Below the pieces are notes generated by a model. The model did not search any database. It was given only the letters and a program-made list of their open reading frames with translations, and was not told the origin of the DNA. Below, piece after piece: positions 46,276 to 54,733 of a stretch of 64,000 nt of DNA. Location: NCBI GenBank assembly GCA_963769765.1, contig CAVYNA010000004.1:744001-808000 (forward strand). Direction: 5' to 3'. This stretch comes from Bog-756 sp963769765 (GTDB lineage Bacteria; Actinomycetota; Acidimicrobiia; Acidimicrobiales; RAAP-2). Every line of letters starts with the position of its first letter. Within the stretch, counting starts at the first letter, position 1. Made by a program: the position numbers and the translations under genes.

Positions 46276-47074
46276 ATGGCCCGATGCCCTCCTCGGTCAG
46301 GTCGGGGGCCCACGACCGCTGCCGGCCGATCTGCAGAGCCGTCTCGAACACGCCCTCTTGGCCAATGCTCCGGTCCCCGACCCGACGGCGCGCCCACTCG
46401 GTGACGAGCTCGCGGCACGGTTGGAAGGCGCGCTGGGTGATCCCGTCGACGACGCGCTCACAGGCATCGACGGGCCTCGACCGCTTCCTCCTTCGACCAC
46501 CGCGTCACTCGAACGCACCCTTGGCCCGCTCCGTCGCCGCGCCCCGGTCGTGGGTGCGGTCGCCGCAGCCGTCGTGTTGCTCGCCGGCACCGCGGTCACC
46601 CTCACGTCGGTGAGTCATCCCTCTCCGGGGCCTTCGCCGCAGGCATCGGCGGGGGCCGGTTCGCACGGACGGTCCGTTCCGTCGGCCGCGCGCCCCGCGC
46701 CGACGACAGGTCAAGGAGCTCGGAACGGGTCCTCCGACGTCACCTCCTCCGGAGCGGCGGCGACGGGTCCGGCCGCGTTGGGTGCAGCGTCGTCGGCGAG
46801 CGATCTCGGCAAGCCTCCCGCCCCGGTGATCGTCGGCATCTCCCCGGCATCCGGACCGACGTCCGGAGGAACGTGGGTGACCATCAGGGGCGGCGGCCTC
46901 GGACCCACGAGCACGATCCAGTTCGGCCATGTGCAGGCCCGCTTCCACGTGACCTCCGACAGCGCCGTCAGTGCACAGGCGCCACCCCATGCGGCTGGGA
47001 CGGTCGACGTCCGCGTGACGACGTCCGTGACTTCTCCCCTCACCTCTGCCGACCGCTTCACCTATCGGAGCTGA
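46268..47074 (+). CDS. Membrane-anchored IPT-domain protein, putative anti-sigma factor
   Basis: The 268-residue protein has a cytoplasmic part (1-91) with three copies of an amphipathic motif like GPRPLPxxLxxRLExAL (13-30, 41-56, 69-86). One membrane helix follows (93-115), then a Ser/Ala/Gly-rich linker and one IPT/TIG-like domain outside (about 186-267, VIVGISPASGPTSGGTWVTI). There is no HxxxCxxC zinc-finger motif of typical ZAS anti-sigmas. Position directly after the sigma gene and the topology make it a candidate non-zinc anti-sigma/sensor. Confidence 0.65.
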   Translation: MPEWPDALLGQVGGPRPLPADLQSRLEHALLANAPVPDPTARPLGDELAARLEGALGDPVDDALTGIDGPRPLPPSTTASLERTLGPLRRRAPVVGAVAAAVVLLAGTAVTLTSVSHPSPGPSPQASAGAGSHGRSVPSAARPAPTTGQGARNGSSDVTSSGAAATGPAALGAASSASDLGKPPAPVIVGISPASGPTSGGTWVTIRGGGLGPTSTIQFGHVQARFHVTSDSAVSAQAPPHAAGTVDVRVTTSVTSPLTSADRFTYRS

Positions 47075-47184
47075 CCTCCCCGGCACCGTGCGCGCCGGGC
47101 GCCGATCGGTGCTCGTGCATCGCCCGGTCGATTCGAGCGATCATCTCAGCGACCGCCCGTCCCACCGCTGCAAGGAGCTCTCCG

Positions 47185-48549
47185 ATGGCCAAGATCCTCT
47201 GCGTCTTGTACGACGATCCCGTCGACGGGTATCCCGAGACCTACGCCCGCGACGGCATTCCCAAGATCTCCTCCTACCCGGGCGGCCAGACCACACCGAC
47301 CCCCGAGGCGATCGACTTCGAGCCCGGACATCTCCTCGGCAGCGTCTCCGGCGAGCTCGGGCTGCGCGGCTTCCTGGAAGAGAGCGGCCATACGTTGGTC
47401 GTCACCTCGGACAAGGACGGGACCGACTCGGTCTTCGAGCGGGAGCTCGTCGACGCGGACGTCGTGATCTCGCAACCATTCTGGCCCGCGTACCTGACTG
47501 CCGAGCGGATCGCGAAGGCGCGGAAGCTCCGGCTGGCCATCACGGCGGGCATCGGGTCGGACCACGTCGACCTCGAGGCCGCCATCGGTCGCGGCATCAC
47601 CGTCGCCGAGGTGACCTACTCGAACAGCATCAGCGTGTCCGAGCACGTCGTCATGATGATCCTTGCCTTGGTCCGGAACTATCTCCCGTCGTACGGCTGG
47701 GTCGTGCGTGGCGGGTGGAACATCGCCGACTGCGTCGAGCGCTCCTACGACCTGGAGGGCATGTCGGTCGGTACGGTCGCTGCAGGTCGGATCGGCACTG
47801 CCGTGCTCCGGCGGCTCAAGCCCTTCGACGTGGACCTCCACTACACGGACCGTCACCGACTTCCCGAAGACGTCGAGCGTGAGCTCGGGCTCACCTTCCA
47901 CGAGAGCACGGCCGCGATGGTGCCGCTCTGTGACGTGGTCACCATCAACGCGCCGCTCTACCCGGGGACCGAGGGACTCTTCGACGACGCACTCATCGCG
48001 ACGATGAAGCGGGGCGCCTACCTGGTGAACACCGCCAGGGGAAAGATCTGTGACCGTGACGCGGTCGTGCGTGCGCTGGAGAGCGGACAGCTCGCCGGTT
48101 ATGCGGGCGACGTGTGGTTCCCCCAGCCGGCCCCGAACGACCACCCCTGGCGCTCGATGCCCAACCACGGCATGACGCCCCACGTGTCGGGCACCTCGCT
48201 TTCCGCCCAGGCCCGCTACGCCGCAGGAACCCGGGAGATCCTCGAATGTTTCTTCGCCGGACAACCGATCAGGGACGAGTACCTCATCGTCGACGGCGGA
48301 AGGCTTGCGGGCACCGGCGCCCACTCCTACGGAGAAGGGAACGCGACCGGCGGGTCGGAGGATGCGGCCAGGTTCACACGCTCGAGATCACGGCGACGCG
48401 GGATTTCGCGAGTGGACCGCGACGTCACAGTGGACGACGTTCAACTGGTCGCTGACCGAGGACTGCGCCTGCCCGAACACTCGATGACCATCGCCCAGAG
48501 GCTTGGGAGGCCCCGTCCTTCGACTCGGGCGACCACGACCCGAGTGTGA
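47185..48549 (+). CDS. fdh: NAD-dependent formate dehydrogenase
   Basis: The 454-residue protein has the FDH hallmarks: cofactor loop GTVAAGRIGTAVLRRLKPF, the Asp-containing HYTDRHRLPEDVE, catalytic Arg/His in NTARGKICDRDAVVRAL and MTPHVSGTSLSAQAR, and the late GTGAHSYGEGNATGGSEDA. It oxidises formate to CO2 with NAD+. Homologues end soon after GGSEDAARF at about 400 residues. Here the frame continues about 54 residues of Arg-rich unrelated sequence to 48549, overlapping another apparent coding frame. The C-terminus is therefore suspect. AAGGAG lies upstream of the ATG. Confidence 0.9.
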   Translation: MAKILCVLYDDPVDGYPETYARDGIPKISSYPGGQTTPTPEAIDFEPGHLLGSVSGELGLRGFLEESGHTLVVTSDKDGTDSVFERELVDADVVISQPFWPAYLTAERIAKARKLRLAITAGIGSDHVDLEAAIGRGITVAEVTYSNSISVSEHVVMMILALVRNYLPSYGWVVRGGWNIADCVERSYDLEGMSVGTVAAGRIGTAVLRRLKPFDVDLHYTDRHRLPEDVERELGLTFHESTAAMVPLCDVVTINAPLYPGTEGLFDDALIATMKRGAYLVNTARGKICDRDAVVRALESGQLAGYAGDVWFPQPAPNDHPWRSMPNHGMTPHVSGTSLSAQARYAAGTREILECFFAGQPIRDEYLIVDGGRLAGTGAHSYGEGNATGGSEDAARFTRSRSRRRGISRVDRDVTVDDVQLVADRGLRLPEHSMTIAQRLGRPRPSTRATTTRV

Positions 48550-48668
48550 TCGGCGTGTTCCAACACCTGATCAACTCCCCCTCGAATACCTGGGACGCCT
48601 TCAACGAAGGCGGCACGCTCACCATGCCTCGAGACATGGGCTTCATTCTCCTTCTCTACGGGAGCTGA
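48361..48668 (+). pseudogene. Small unrecognised coding remnant with one frameshift
   Basis: Two frames read protein-like, Trp-rich sequence. One gives REWTATSQWTTFNWSLTED (stop at 48487) and the other continues WEAPSFDSGDHDPSVIGVFQ, then a segment ending DMGFILLLYGS at 48668. Skipping one base near 48470-48487 joins them into about 100 residues. It overlaps the abnormal C-terminal extension of the formate dehydrogenase. I do not recognise the family. It may be a degraded neighbour gene or an indel artefact. Confidence 0.45.
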
Positions 48669-48856
48669 AGGGGCCGCGAGTCGGTGCGCAGTCTCGACCG
48701 AATCTCTCGCTCAGTGAGGCTCTCAGCATCTGAACCGTGCTGGATCGAGGGCGGGTTGTCGGCTCCATGTCACGCAGTTCGAGAGCCCGCCGCGTCCCCG
48801 TCTGAAGTCGGAACGGTCGACTGCGTTCGCAAGCACGCAGCCGTGGTGACACACTT

Positions 48857-49306
48857 GTGCCGGTGGGCACGATCATTGTTGCTACGGACGGCTCGGAGCT
48901 TTCCATCCGGGCCGCCGTCGTCGGCGTGGCGCTCGTAGACCCCTCGGAACGCGTCATGGTGGTCACGGTCGTCGAAGGCGCCGATCCGTCACTGACCGAG
49001 GACGGATCGGGGCACGCCGGCCCGTCGATGACACCTTCCGAGTTCTCAAAGCTGCGAGACCGGCTGTTGAGCGATGCTTCGGAGGTCATCGCGGGGACGG
49101 TCGCGGCGTTGAGCCGCGACGTGGAGACGCAAGTCATCGAAGGGAGTCCTGGCGAGGCGCTCTGTGAGCTCGCGCGGGACGAATCGGCCGATGCAATCAT
49201 CCTCGGCACTCGTGGTCGAAGTGGCATCAAGCGGGCATTGTTCGGTTCCGTGTCCGACCATGTCATCCGCAACGCCACATGTCCGGTGGTCATCACCCGA
49301 GGTTGA
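48857..49306 (+). CDS. Universal stress protein UspA family
   Basis: The 149-residue protein has a single Usp domain: GTIIVATDGSELSIRAAVVG at the start, GSPGEALCELARDESADAIILGTRGRSGIKRALFGSVSDHVIRNATCPVVIT at the end. The nucleotide-binding G-2x-G-9x-GS motif is intact, so it probably binds ATP. It starts with GTG. It is the third Usp-type gene in the window and the most canonical. Confidence 0.9.
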   Translation: MPVGTIIVATDGSELSIRAAVVGVALVDPSERVMVVTVVEGADPSLTEDGSGHAGPSMTPSEFSKLRDRLLSDASEVIAGTVAALSRDVETQVIEGSPGEALCELARDESADAIILGTRGRSGIKRALFGSVSDHVIRNATCPVVITRG

Positions 49307-49644
49307 TGCCGCACCTGCGTCTGCGCGCACCAAGCCTCGCGGACGCTCGGGCGCGATCGATCGAACACGATCAGCCTTTGCGCAATGACACTGGTCTCCC
49401 CTCCTGATCCCGAGTCCCCGATTGCCGGTATGCGCCAACACCGACGCGCTGGCAAGAGGCGCGCTCGACCGGCACCGGCGAGCGCAATCGCCGATTCGAC
49501 AAGCGGTGGTCGAGTCGAGACGAGCCGTGTGATGGCACGGAGCCACCCCGGTCGCGTCATCCACGCCTCGACCGGCGGCGGGCCGTAGCGTAGCCAGTGG
49601 CCTGGGCGAAGGCCCGGCAGACGCACGCGGGGAAGGCGGTCACC
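49307..49644. other. Intergenic stretch without supported gene
   Basis: Between the Usp gene and the DUF4389 gene I see only short Arg/Pro-rich open frames with no domain or Shine-Dalgarno support. The GGGGAAGG near 49629 probably serves the next gene. No hairpin or known regulatory motif was recognised. Confidence 0.4.
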
Positions 49645-51036
49645 ATGGTCACGACGTACGCTCCCGAGCCACCCGAGGAGTCGAGTCCGGTCGAGGTGCG
49701 GTTCGGGACGACTCAGCCCCAGCGGAGGGTGACGGTGCTCTTCCGCCTGATCCTCGCCATCCCGCAGCTGATCGTCCTGTACTTCCTGACCCTCGCCGCG
49801 GAGCTGGTCACGATCGTCGGCTGGTTCGCCGCCCTGTTCACCGGCCGGCTGCCGCGTTCCGTTGCGACCTTTCTCGAGGGCGTGCTGCGCTGGGATGTCA
49901 GGGTCATTGCCTACATGACGCTGCTGGTCGACCGGTATCCGCCGTTCTCCCTCGATCCCGACGTCGAGTACCCGGTCGACCTGGTCGTGCAGACCGGAAG
50001 ACTGAATCGCCTCGCCGTACTGTTCCGGATCATCCTGGTCATCCCCGCGTCGATCGTCGCCGCGGTCTTCGGCTTCGGGATCGGGATCATCGCGGTCGTC
50101 GTGTGGGTGATCACGCTGGTCTTGGGGCGCTTGCCGGACCCGATCTTCGGAGTTACCGCTGCATATCTGCGGTACCGCGTCCGGCTCCTCGGCTTCTTCG
50201 GCATGCTCACCTCTTGGTATCCCTCGGCCATCCTCGGCGACGGCACGAGCGAGTCCTTCTCCGGAACGCCCCCGCCGAGCGTTGGTGGCGTCGGCACCGC
50301 GCCTGCTCCGTTCGGGCCGCCCGCCGCATACGCACCTCCGGCTCAACCGCCCGCCGCATACGCACCTCCACCGCCGTTGCCGATCCCCAGCGAATTCGGC
50401 GTTCCAACTGCATCGCCCTCCGACGGCGCACCACCGCCGTACCCGAACGAGGCGCAGCCCTACCCAAGCGCACCTCCCCCGCCGTCGATGGGTGCCCCCG
50501 AGGCGACGGTCCGATCGGGCGGTCTGTGGCCACTCTTGTTGACCAGCGCGGCCCGGACCTGGTCGATCGTGCTGATCGCTGTCGGAGTCGTCGGTCTGGT
50601 GCTCTATGCCGTCCTCCTGCCGATCACCCTCAAGTCCGTTTCGTCGGCCGTCGCCCGGGCTCAGGTCGAGACCGCATACAGCGCGGCCGGCCAGGCCGCC
50701 CAGAGCTTCGGCAGTGAAATCAAGAACTGCACGACGAGCGCGCAGTCCTCGGGCGGCAATCCCCTCTCGTGTTATGAGCAGACGACGACGACGGCTGCTG
50801 ATGCACTCCAGACGTACGCCGATCAACTCGCCTCGATTACCTTCCCGTCATCCGCACAGGCTCAAGCCAATGCGGCGGAGCAGGCGGCCTCCGGTGCCGC
50901 CTCCTCGCTCCGGAGTCTGGCTGCATCCCCCGATATCCAGACCTTCTCGGCGACGTTGCAAGACCAAGCGTTCCTCAACAAGATGAACGCGGTTGACACC
51001 ACCTACAACCAACTTCATCAAGCGCTGAACGGCTGA
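49645..51036 (+). CDS. DUF4389 membrane protein with Pro-rich linker
   Basis: The 463-residue protein starts at ATG 49645. The frame extends 16 codons further upstream without support. Two DUF4389-like units follow each other: RRVTVLFRLILAIPQLIVLYF with the partner LEGVLRWDVRVIAYMTLLVDRYPPFSL; NRLAVLFRIILVIPASIVAAVF with YLRYRVRLLGFFGMLTSWYPSA. A Pro/Ala-rich linker carrying two PPAAYAPP copies comes next, then a third membrane helix (WSIVLIAVGVVGLVLYAVLL) and a Ser/Ala-rich extracellular coiled tail. Function unknown. Confidence 0.8.
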   Translation: MVTTYAPEPPEESSPVEVRFGTTQPQRRVTVLFRLILAIPQLIVLYFLTLAAELVTIVGWFAALFTGRLPRSVATFLEGVLRWDVRVIAYMTLLVDRYPPFSLDPDVEYPVDLVVQTGRLNRLAVLFRIILVIPASIVAAVFGFGIGIIAVVVWVITLVLGRLPDPIFGVTAAYLRYRVRLLGFFGMLTSWYPSAILGDGTSESFSGTPPPSVGGVGTAPAPFGPPAAYAPPAQPPAAYAPPPPLPIPSEFGVPTASPSDGAPPPYPNEAQPYPSAPPPPSMGAPEATVRSGGLWPLLLTSAARTWSIVLIAVGVVGLVLYAVLLPITLKSVSSAVARAQVETAYSAAGQAAQSFGSEIKNCTTSAQSSGGNPLSCYEQTTTTAADALQTYADQLASITFPSSAQAQANAAEQAASGAASSLRSLAASPDIQTFSATLQDQAFLNKMNAVDTTYNQLHQALNG

Positions 51037-51132
51037 CACCGGAGACCGCCGCTGTCCTCGAAGTTGAACCGGACAGCCCGACGCGCCCGAGAACTACCAC
51101 TCCATCTGCTATCAGCTCGGCGAGAGAGCCGG

Positions 51133-51150
51133 CGGTTCGCGCCTGAACCG
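51133..51150. terminator. Short hairpin between convergent genes
   Basis: CGGTTC and GAACCG (6-bp perfect arms, 6-base loop) lie in the 222-bp gap between the DUF4389 gene and the convergent diguanylate cyclase gene. No T-tract follows, so this is a weak bidirectional terminator candidate only. Confidence 0.25.
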
Positions 51151-51258
51151 AAGCCAAGACGACGACGCCAGTGCTGAAGAAGAGCTCACACGCCAGCATG
51201 GTCGTGGCCTGAGCCGATATCCCCCTGACACAATTGAGATTGGTCGGAGTCGCCCGGG

Positions 51259-52389
51259 TCAGGGGTTGGGAGGAGCGCCCGAATCCGACCACACCTCCAC
51301 CCTGTTGCGGCCGTTATGTTTCGCCTCGTACAGGGCAGCGTCCGCGCGGCGAAGGAGCTCGGATGGAGAGTCACTGGGTCCGCTCCACGTCGAGAGCCCG
51401 AAGCTCAGGGTCACGGACTGAGGAGTGACCGCGGAGAGCGTCCGAGACCGGATCCGTTCGACGAGCCACTCTGCGTCCTGGCTGGACGTTTCCGGGAGCA
51501 AGACGGCGAACTCGTCGCCGCCAATCCTTCCGATCAAGTCGACCGAGCGAACTCCGGCCAGCATCTCGGCGGCAATGGTCGTGAGCGTCGAATCCCCGAC
51601 CCCGTGTCCGTGGCAATCGTTCACGGTCTTGAAGTCATCGAGGTCTGCGATCACGAGACTGAAGGGGTGACCGTAACGCCGAGCCTTTTCTGACTCCGTG
51701 GCAAGCGCCTCTTGAAATGCCTGATAGCTAAGGCACCCAGTCAGGCCGTCGTAAGTGGCCAAACGGTGCAGATGCTCGATGAGGACTCTCCGATCCTGTT
51801 CGCTGCGTGAGCGGTTCATGGTGGCGGTGACCGAGATTCCTCCTGCAATGCCGATCATGACCACCGTCGCCAGGGCACGACCTCCATTCATCTGCGGACC
51901 AGTCAAGAAGACGAGAACGAACGTGGCGAGGGTGAGAGCGGCCAATGCGATGACCTCTCGAAGATTGTAGAGAAGACCACCGAAGAGAACGGGCAGCACG
52001 AGAAGCCCGGCGATCGGGCTCCCCGCCCCACCGTCGAGGTTCAGTCCGACAGCAATGATGACGATCGTTCCAAACGACCAGGTGAAGAAGAACGCGTCGC
52101 GCCACGGCGTTGTCAACGACATCCTGCCGACCGGTCCGATGATGATGATGGAGCCAGCGATCGCGGCCAGGTCGACAGCCGTGATCGCTGTCCGGTGGGG
52201 ACCATTCGGAGTAATCGCGAGGTAGGCCAGGAGGAACGTGCCTCCCACGACGAAAGAGGCGATTCCCATGTGCAAATGGCGGAGCCAAAGGTTCAGGTCC
52301 GGACCTTCGGCAAGCGCATCAAGTGCCGTGACGCAACCGACGCTGCTCGTAGCCTCTTCTCTGCTGCTTTCGGCCGCGAAATACTTCAC
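51259..52389 (-). CDS. Membrane diguanylate cyclase (GGDEF)
   Basis: The protein has about six N-terminal membrane helices (HMGIASFVVGGTFLLAYLAIT through ATVVMIGIAGGISVTATMN), a short coiled linker and a C-terminal GGDEF domain. The active site GRIGGDEFAVLLPE is intact, and RSVD five residues before it is the inhibitory I-site. It should make cyclic-di-GMP and be product-inhibited. The open frame extends to 52494, but the last stretch lies inside a tRNA-Gly remnant, so I use a GTG at 52389. The true start may differ, with an ATG at 52269 just before the first helix. Confidence 0.85.
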   Translation of the reverse strand: MKYFAAESSREEATSSVGCVTALDALAEGPDLNLWLRHLHMGIASFVVGGTFLLAYLAITPNGPHRTAITAVDLAAIAGSIIIIGPVGRMSLTTPWRDAFFFTWSFGTIVIIAVGLNLDGGAGSPIAGLLVLPVLFGGLLYNLREVIALAALTLATFVLVFLTGPQMNGGRALATVVMIGIAGGISVTATMNRSRSEQDRRVLIEHLHRLATYDGLTGCLSYQAFQEALATESEKARRYGHPFSLVIADLDDFKTVNDCHGHGVGDSTLTTIAAEMLAGVRSVDLIGRIGGDEFAVLLPETSSQDAEWLVERIRSRTLSAVTPQSVTLSFGLSTWSGPSDSPSELLRRADAALYEAKHNGRNRVEVWSDSGAPPNP

Positions 52390-52454
52390 CACGAGGTCAT
52401 CGGCATCAAATGATCTCGCCTTGACGCCTCTCAGGCTCCCAGAGAGCGGCCGAT

Positions 52455-52619
52455 CACGAGAGCGAACGACGGGATTCGAACCTGCGACCCTCACCCTGGC
52501 AAGGCCACTTGGCCCAACGACGGCGAACCATCACGAACGATCATGGCTGCTCAAAGCCACTATGTGTTCGTGAGCGACTGAGGGCGAACGACGGCGTCCG
52601 CTCGATAGACGCGCGATGG
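52455..52619 (-). repeat. 165-bp direct repeat, copy 1, with tRNA-Gly 3-prime remnant
   Basis: It aligns without gaps to 61349-61513; I count about 21 mismatches in 165. Read on the minus strand, its end is the 3-prime part of a tRNA-Gly (anticodon loop to acceptor), but the anticodon and T-stem carry changes that would break pairing, and no 5-prime half is present. It looks like a decayed attachment-site copy. Confidence 0.75.
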
Positions 52620-52739
52620 CGTCACTGCCCGGGTGCCACCAATGATGTGGACCAGACGAGGCCAGCTTGTCGCACGTGCCCTGGGTGCACGCAGTGGAAC
52701 GGTGCACCTATTGGGCCTCGTATACCGAGCGGCACGGGA

Positions 52740-54054
52740 TCAGCCTGGAGGCGTAACGTACTGGTAGTCGCAGCGGTACCCGAAGGTACTGCTCGACACC
52801 GGCGGATCATCAAGCCGCTCGAACCCGCCATTGACCACCTTGCCGATCAGATAGCAGTTGCCGATCGTCTTGGCCGCCGGATTGTTGGGGGCGATGATGT
52901 GGTCGCCATCGAACGACGTGATCTTCGAGAGTTGGGTGAGCAGCGATCCGCGACTTGGATCAGACCCTGCCTGCCGGAGTGCCTTGGTGAAGAGGTCAGC
53001 CGACAACCACGCATAGAGCGTGTAGAGATCCGGGTTGAACCCGGGCGACGCGACGTTCACCCAATGCAGGAAGGTCGCGACGGACGGCAGCGCGCTCGGC
53101 GTCCTGACCGAGGTAGAGCGACGAGTTCTGTTCGAGGTAGTCCCCGTTGACCGCGGAGGGGCCACCCGAGTTCGCGACCAGGGTATTGGTGTAGGTGGCA
53201 GCCCCGAGGACGACGACCGGATGGAAGTCCTGCAGCGCGAGAGCTTTCAGCAGCGCCGACGCATAGATCTCCGCCATCGAGTCGACGAAGAGGATCTTCA
53301 CGCCGAGGTTCCTCATCTGGATGACATTCTGGGTGAAGTCGGTCTGTCCGACCCCGTACGTCTGGTCGTAGAGCACCTTGTACCCGACCTTCTCCATCAC
53401 GTACTTCTCGCCATTCCAGTCCGTCTGCGCCGAGGGCAGGTCCGCCACCAAGGTCCCGACCGCGCTCACGTCATTGGGGAACTTGGACTTGAAGTACTGG
53501 AGAGGACCTTCCTCCCAGCCGCCGTTGAGCGGAACCGCGCTGTAGACATTGGGCAACTTGTTGGTGTTGGCGTCCAGGACGACGGACACATCGGGCATAC
53601 CGGGATTGCTGGCGAGCAGGGCCCCACCGAAGCTGTCCTCGAGCGAGAAGTTCCCGACCATTGCGAAGTCGCTGGTGATGGCGCTCTGGGTGGCCTGCTT
53701 GTTCTGGGCACCTGTGAAATTGTCGTCAGCACTGTCCACGTGGATCATCCGACCGTTCACACCACCGGTCGAATTGACATAGTCGGCATAGGCCTGGGTA
53801 CCCACCGCTGCACCCTTGAACAGTCCACCAAGGGAGAGCGTGGCGACATTCGCCACGCTCACCGAGGTCGAGGTGATCCCGGTGTGATCGCTGAAGGCAC
53901 TTGCGGGAATGGCCGGCGTACCCGACCCGCCTCCGGTGGTCGGTACGGTCGTCGTCGGGGTGGAGGTGGTCGACGTGCAGGCGACCGCGCCGGTCGCGAT
54001 CACCATGGCGAGCGCCAAGGCGGTCAGGCGAGTCCTGTCACACGTGCGTGTCAT
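52740..54054 (-). pseudogene. Branched-chain-amino-acid-type ABC substrate-binding lipoprotein, frameshifted
   Basis: The N-terminal part (from ATG at 54054) has a lipoprotein signal (LALAMVIATGAVACTSTT) and the type I periplasmic fold: STGGVNGRMIHVDSADDNFT, VKILFVDSMAEIYASALLKAL. Around 53093-53105 the frame changes. The next frame continues SALPSVATFLHWVNVASPGF, then DLYTLYAWLSADLFTKALRQAG and a C-terminal TFGYRCDYQYVTPPG stopping at 52740. Skipping one base restores a protein of about 437 residues, the expected size. As written it is split. It could be an assembly error. No permease or ATPase genes are adjacent. Confidence 0.8.
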
Positions 54055-54733
54055 TGATACCCCGGTTCGACGTGTATGGGTGGATGGAATCGCTGCAGTG
54101 GAGTCATGGAACTACGACTGAACGGACGACTCTACTGCTCAAGGCCGTTCGAGGTGAATCAGGAGTGAACACGCAGTTGACCAGGGGTGATGATGCCCGT
54201 TCGCGCACCTCGGCCCGCCGGCGTGCGCGCTCGGCCCGGTCGGCAGTCCTGCGAGGGAGTGCGGAAGGCATTTCCGTCCCGACCGCACCCCGTGCTGATG
54301 AGACTTAGCTGTTTCACTGTCTCATGTTTTCGGCGTCATGTGTGGGGTGGCTGCACCGCTGACGACGTCGGCTCCGTGGACCCTCGACCAGCCTCCGCAT
54401 CCCCGCCGTCCATCACGCTACGTGATCGGGACGCACGCACTGGTGCACTTGCACACGGAACGACCGGGCGTACAGGTCGGTCGGTCACTTACCGCAGTCA
54501 TCCTCCCAGAACTCGGGCTTCACTTCCCAGGGCCGACCAACGAGCGACGATGCCGCCAACGCGTTCGGTGCGCCCGGCGGATCCATGCGCGTCACCAACG
54601 TCTCCGGTCGACATACGCGGCGCATACACTCCTGACCTGGAGGCCACGGGGTAGAAGTTGCTAGAGTTCCCCCTTGCGCCCGAGGGCCGGCACGCGCTGC
54701 AGTCGTCGTCGGGGCGGGACGGAGGTGGCATCC
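54055..54733. other. 679-bp divergent intergenic region, no supported gene
   Basis: It holds only short, low-quality open frames. Notable is a perfect 7-bp inverted repeat ATGAGAC (54298-54304) and GTCTCAT (54319-54325) with a 14-base loop, followed by GTTTT; it could be a terminator or an operator. The 3-prime end near 54721 carries GGAGG, the ribosome binding site of the next gene. A minus-strand frame ending at 54485 reads plausibly at its C-terminus but has no start or homology I recognise. Confidence 0.35.
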
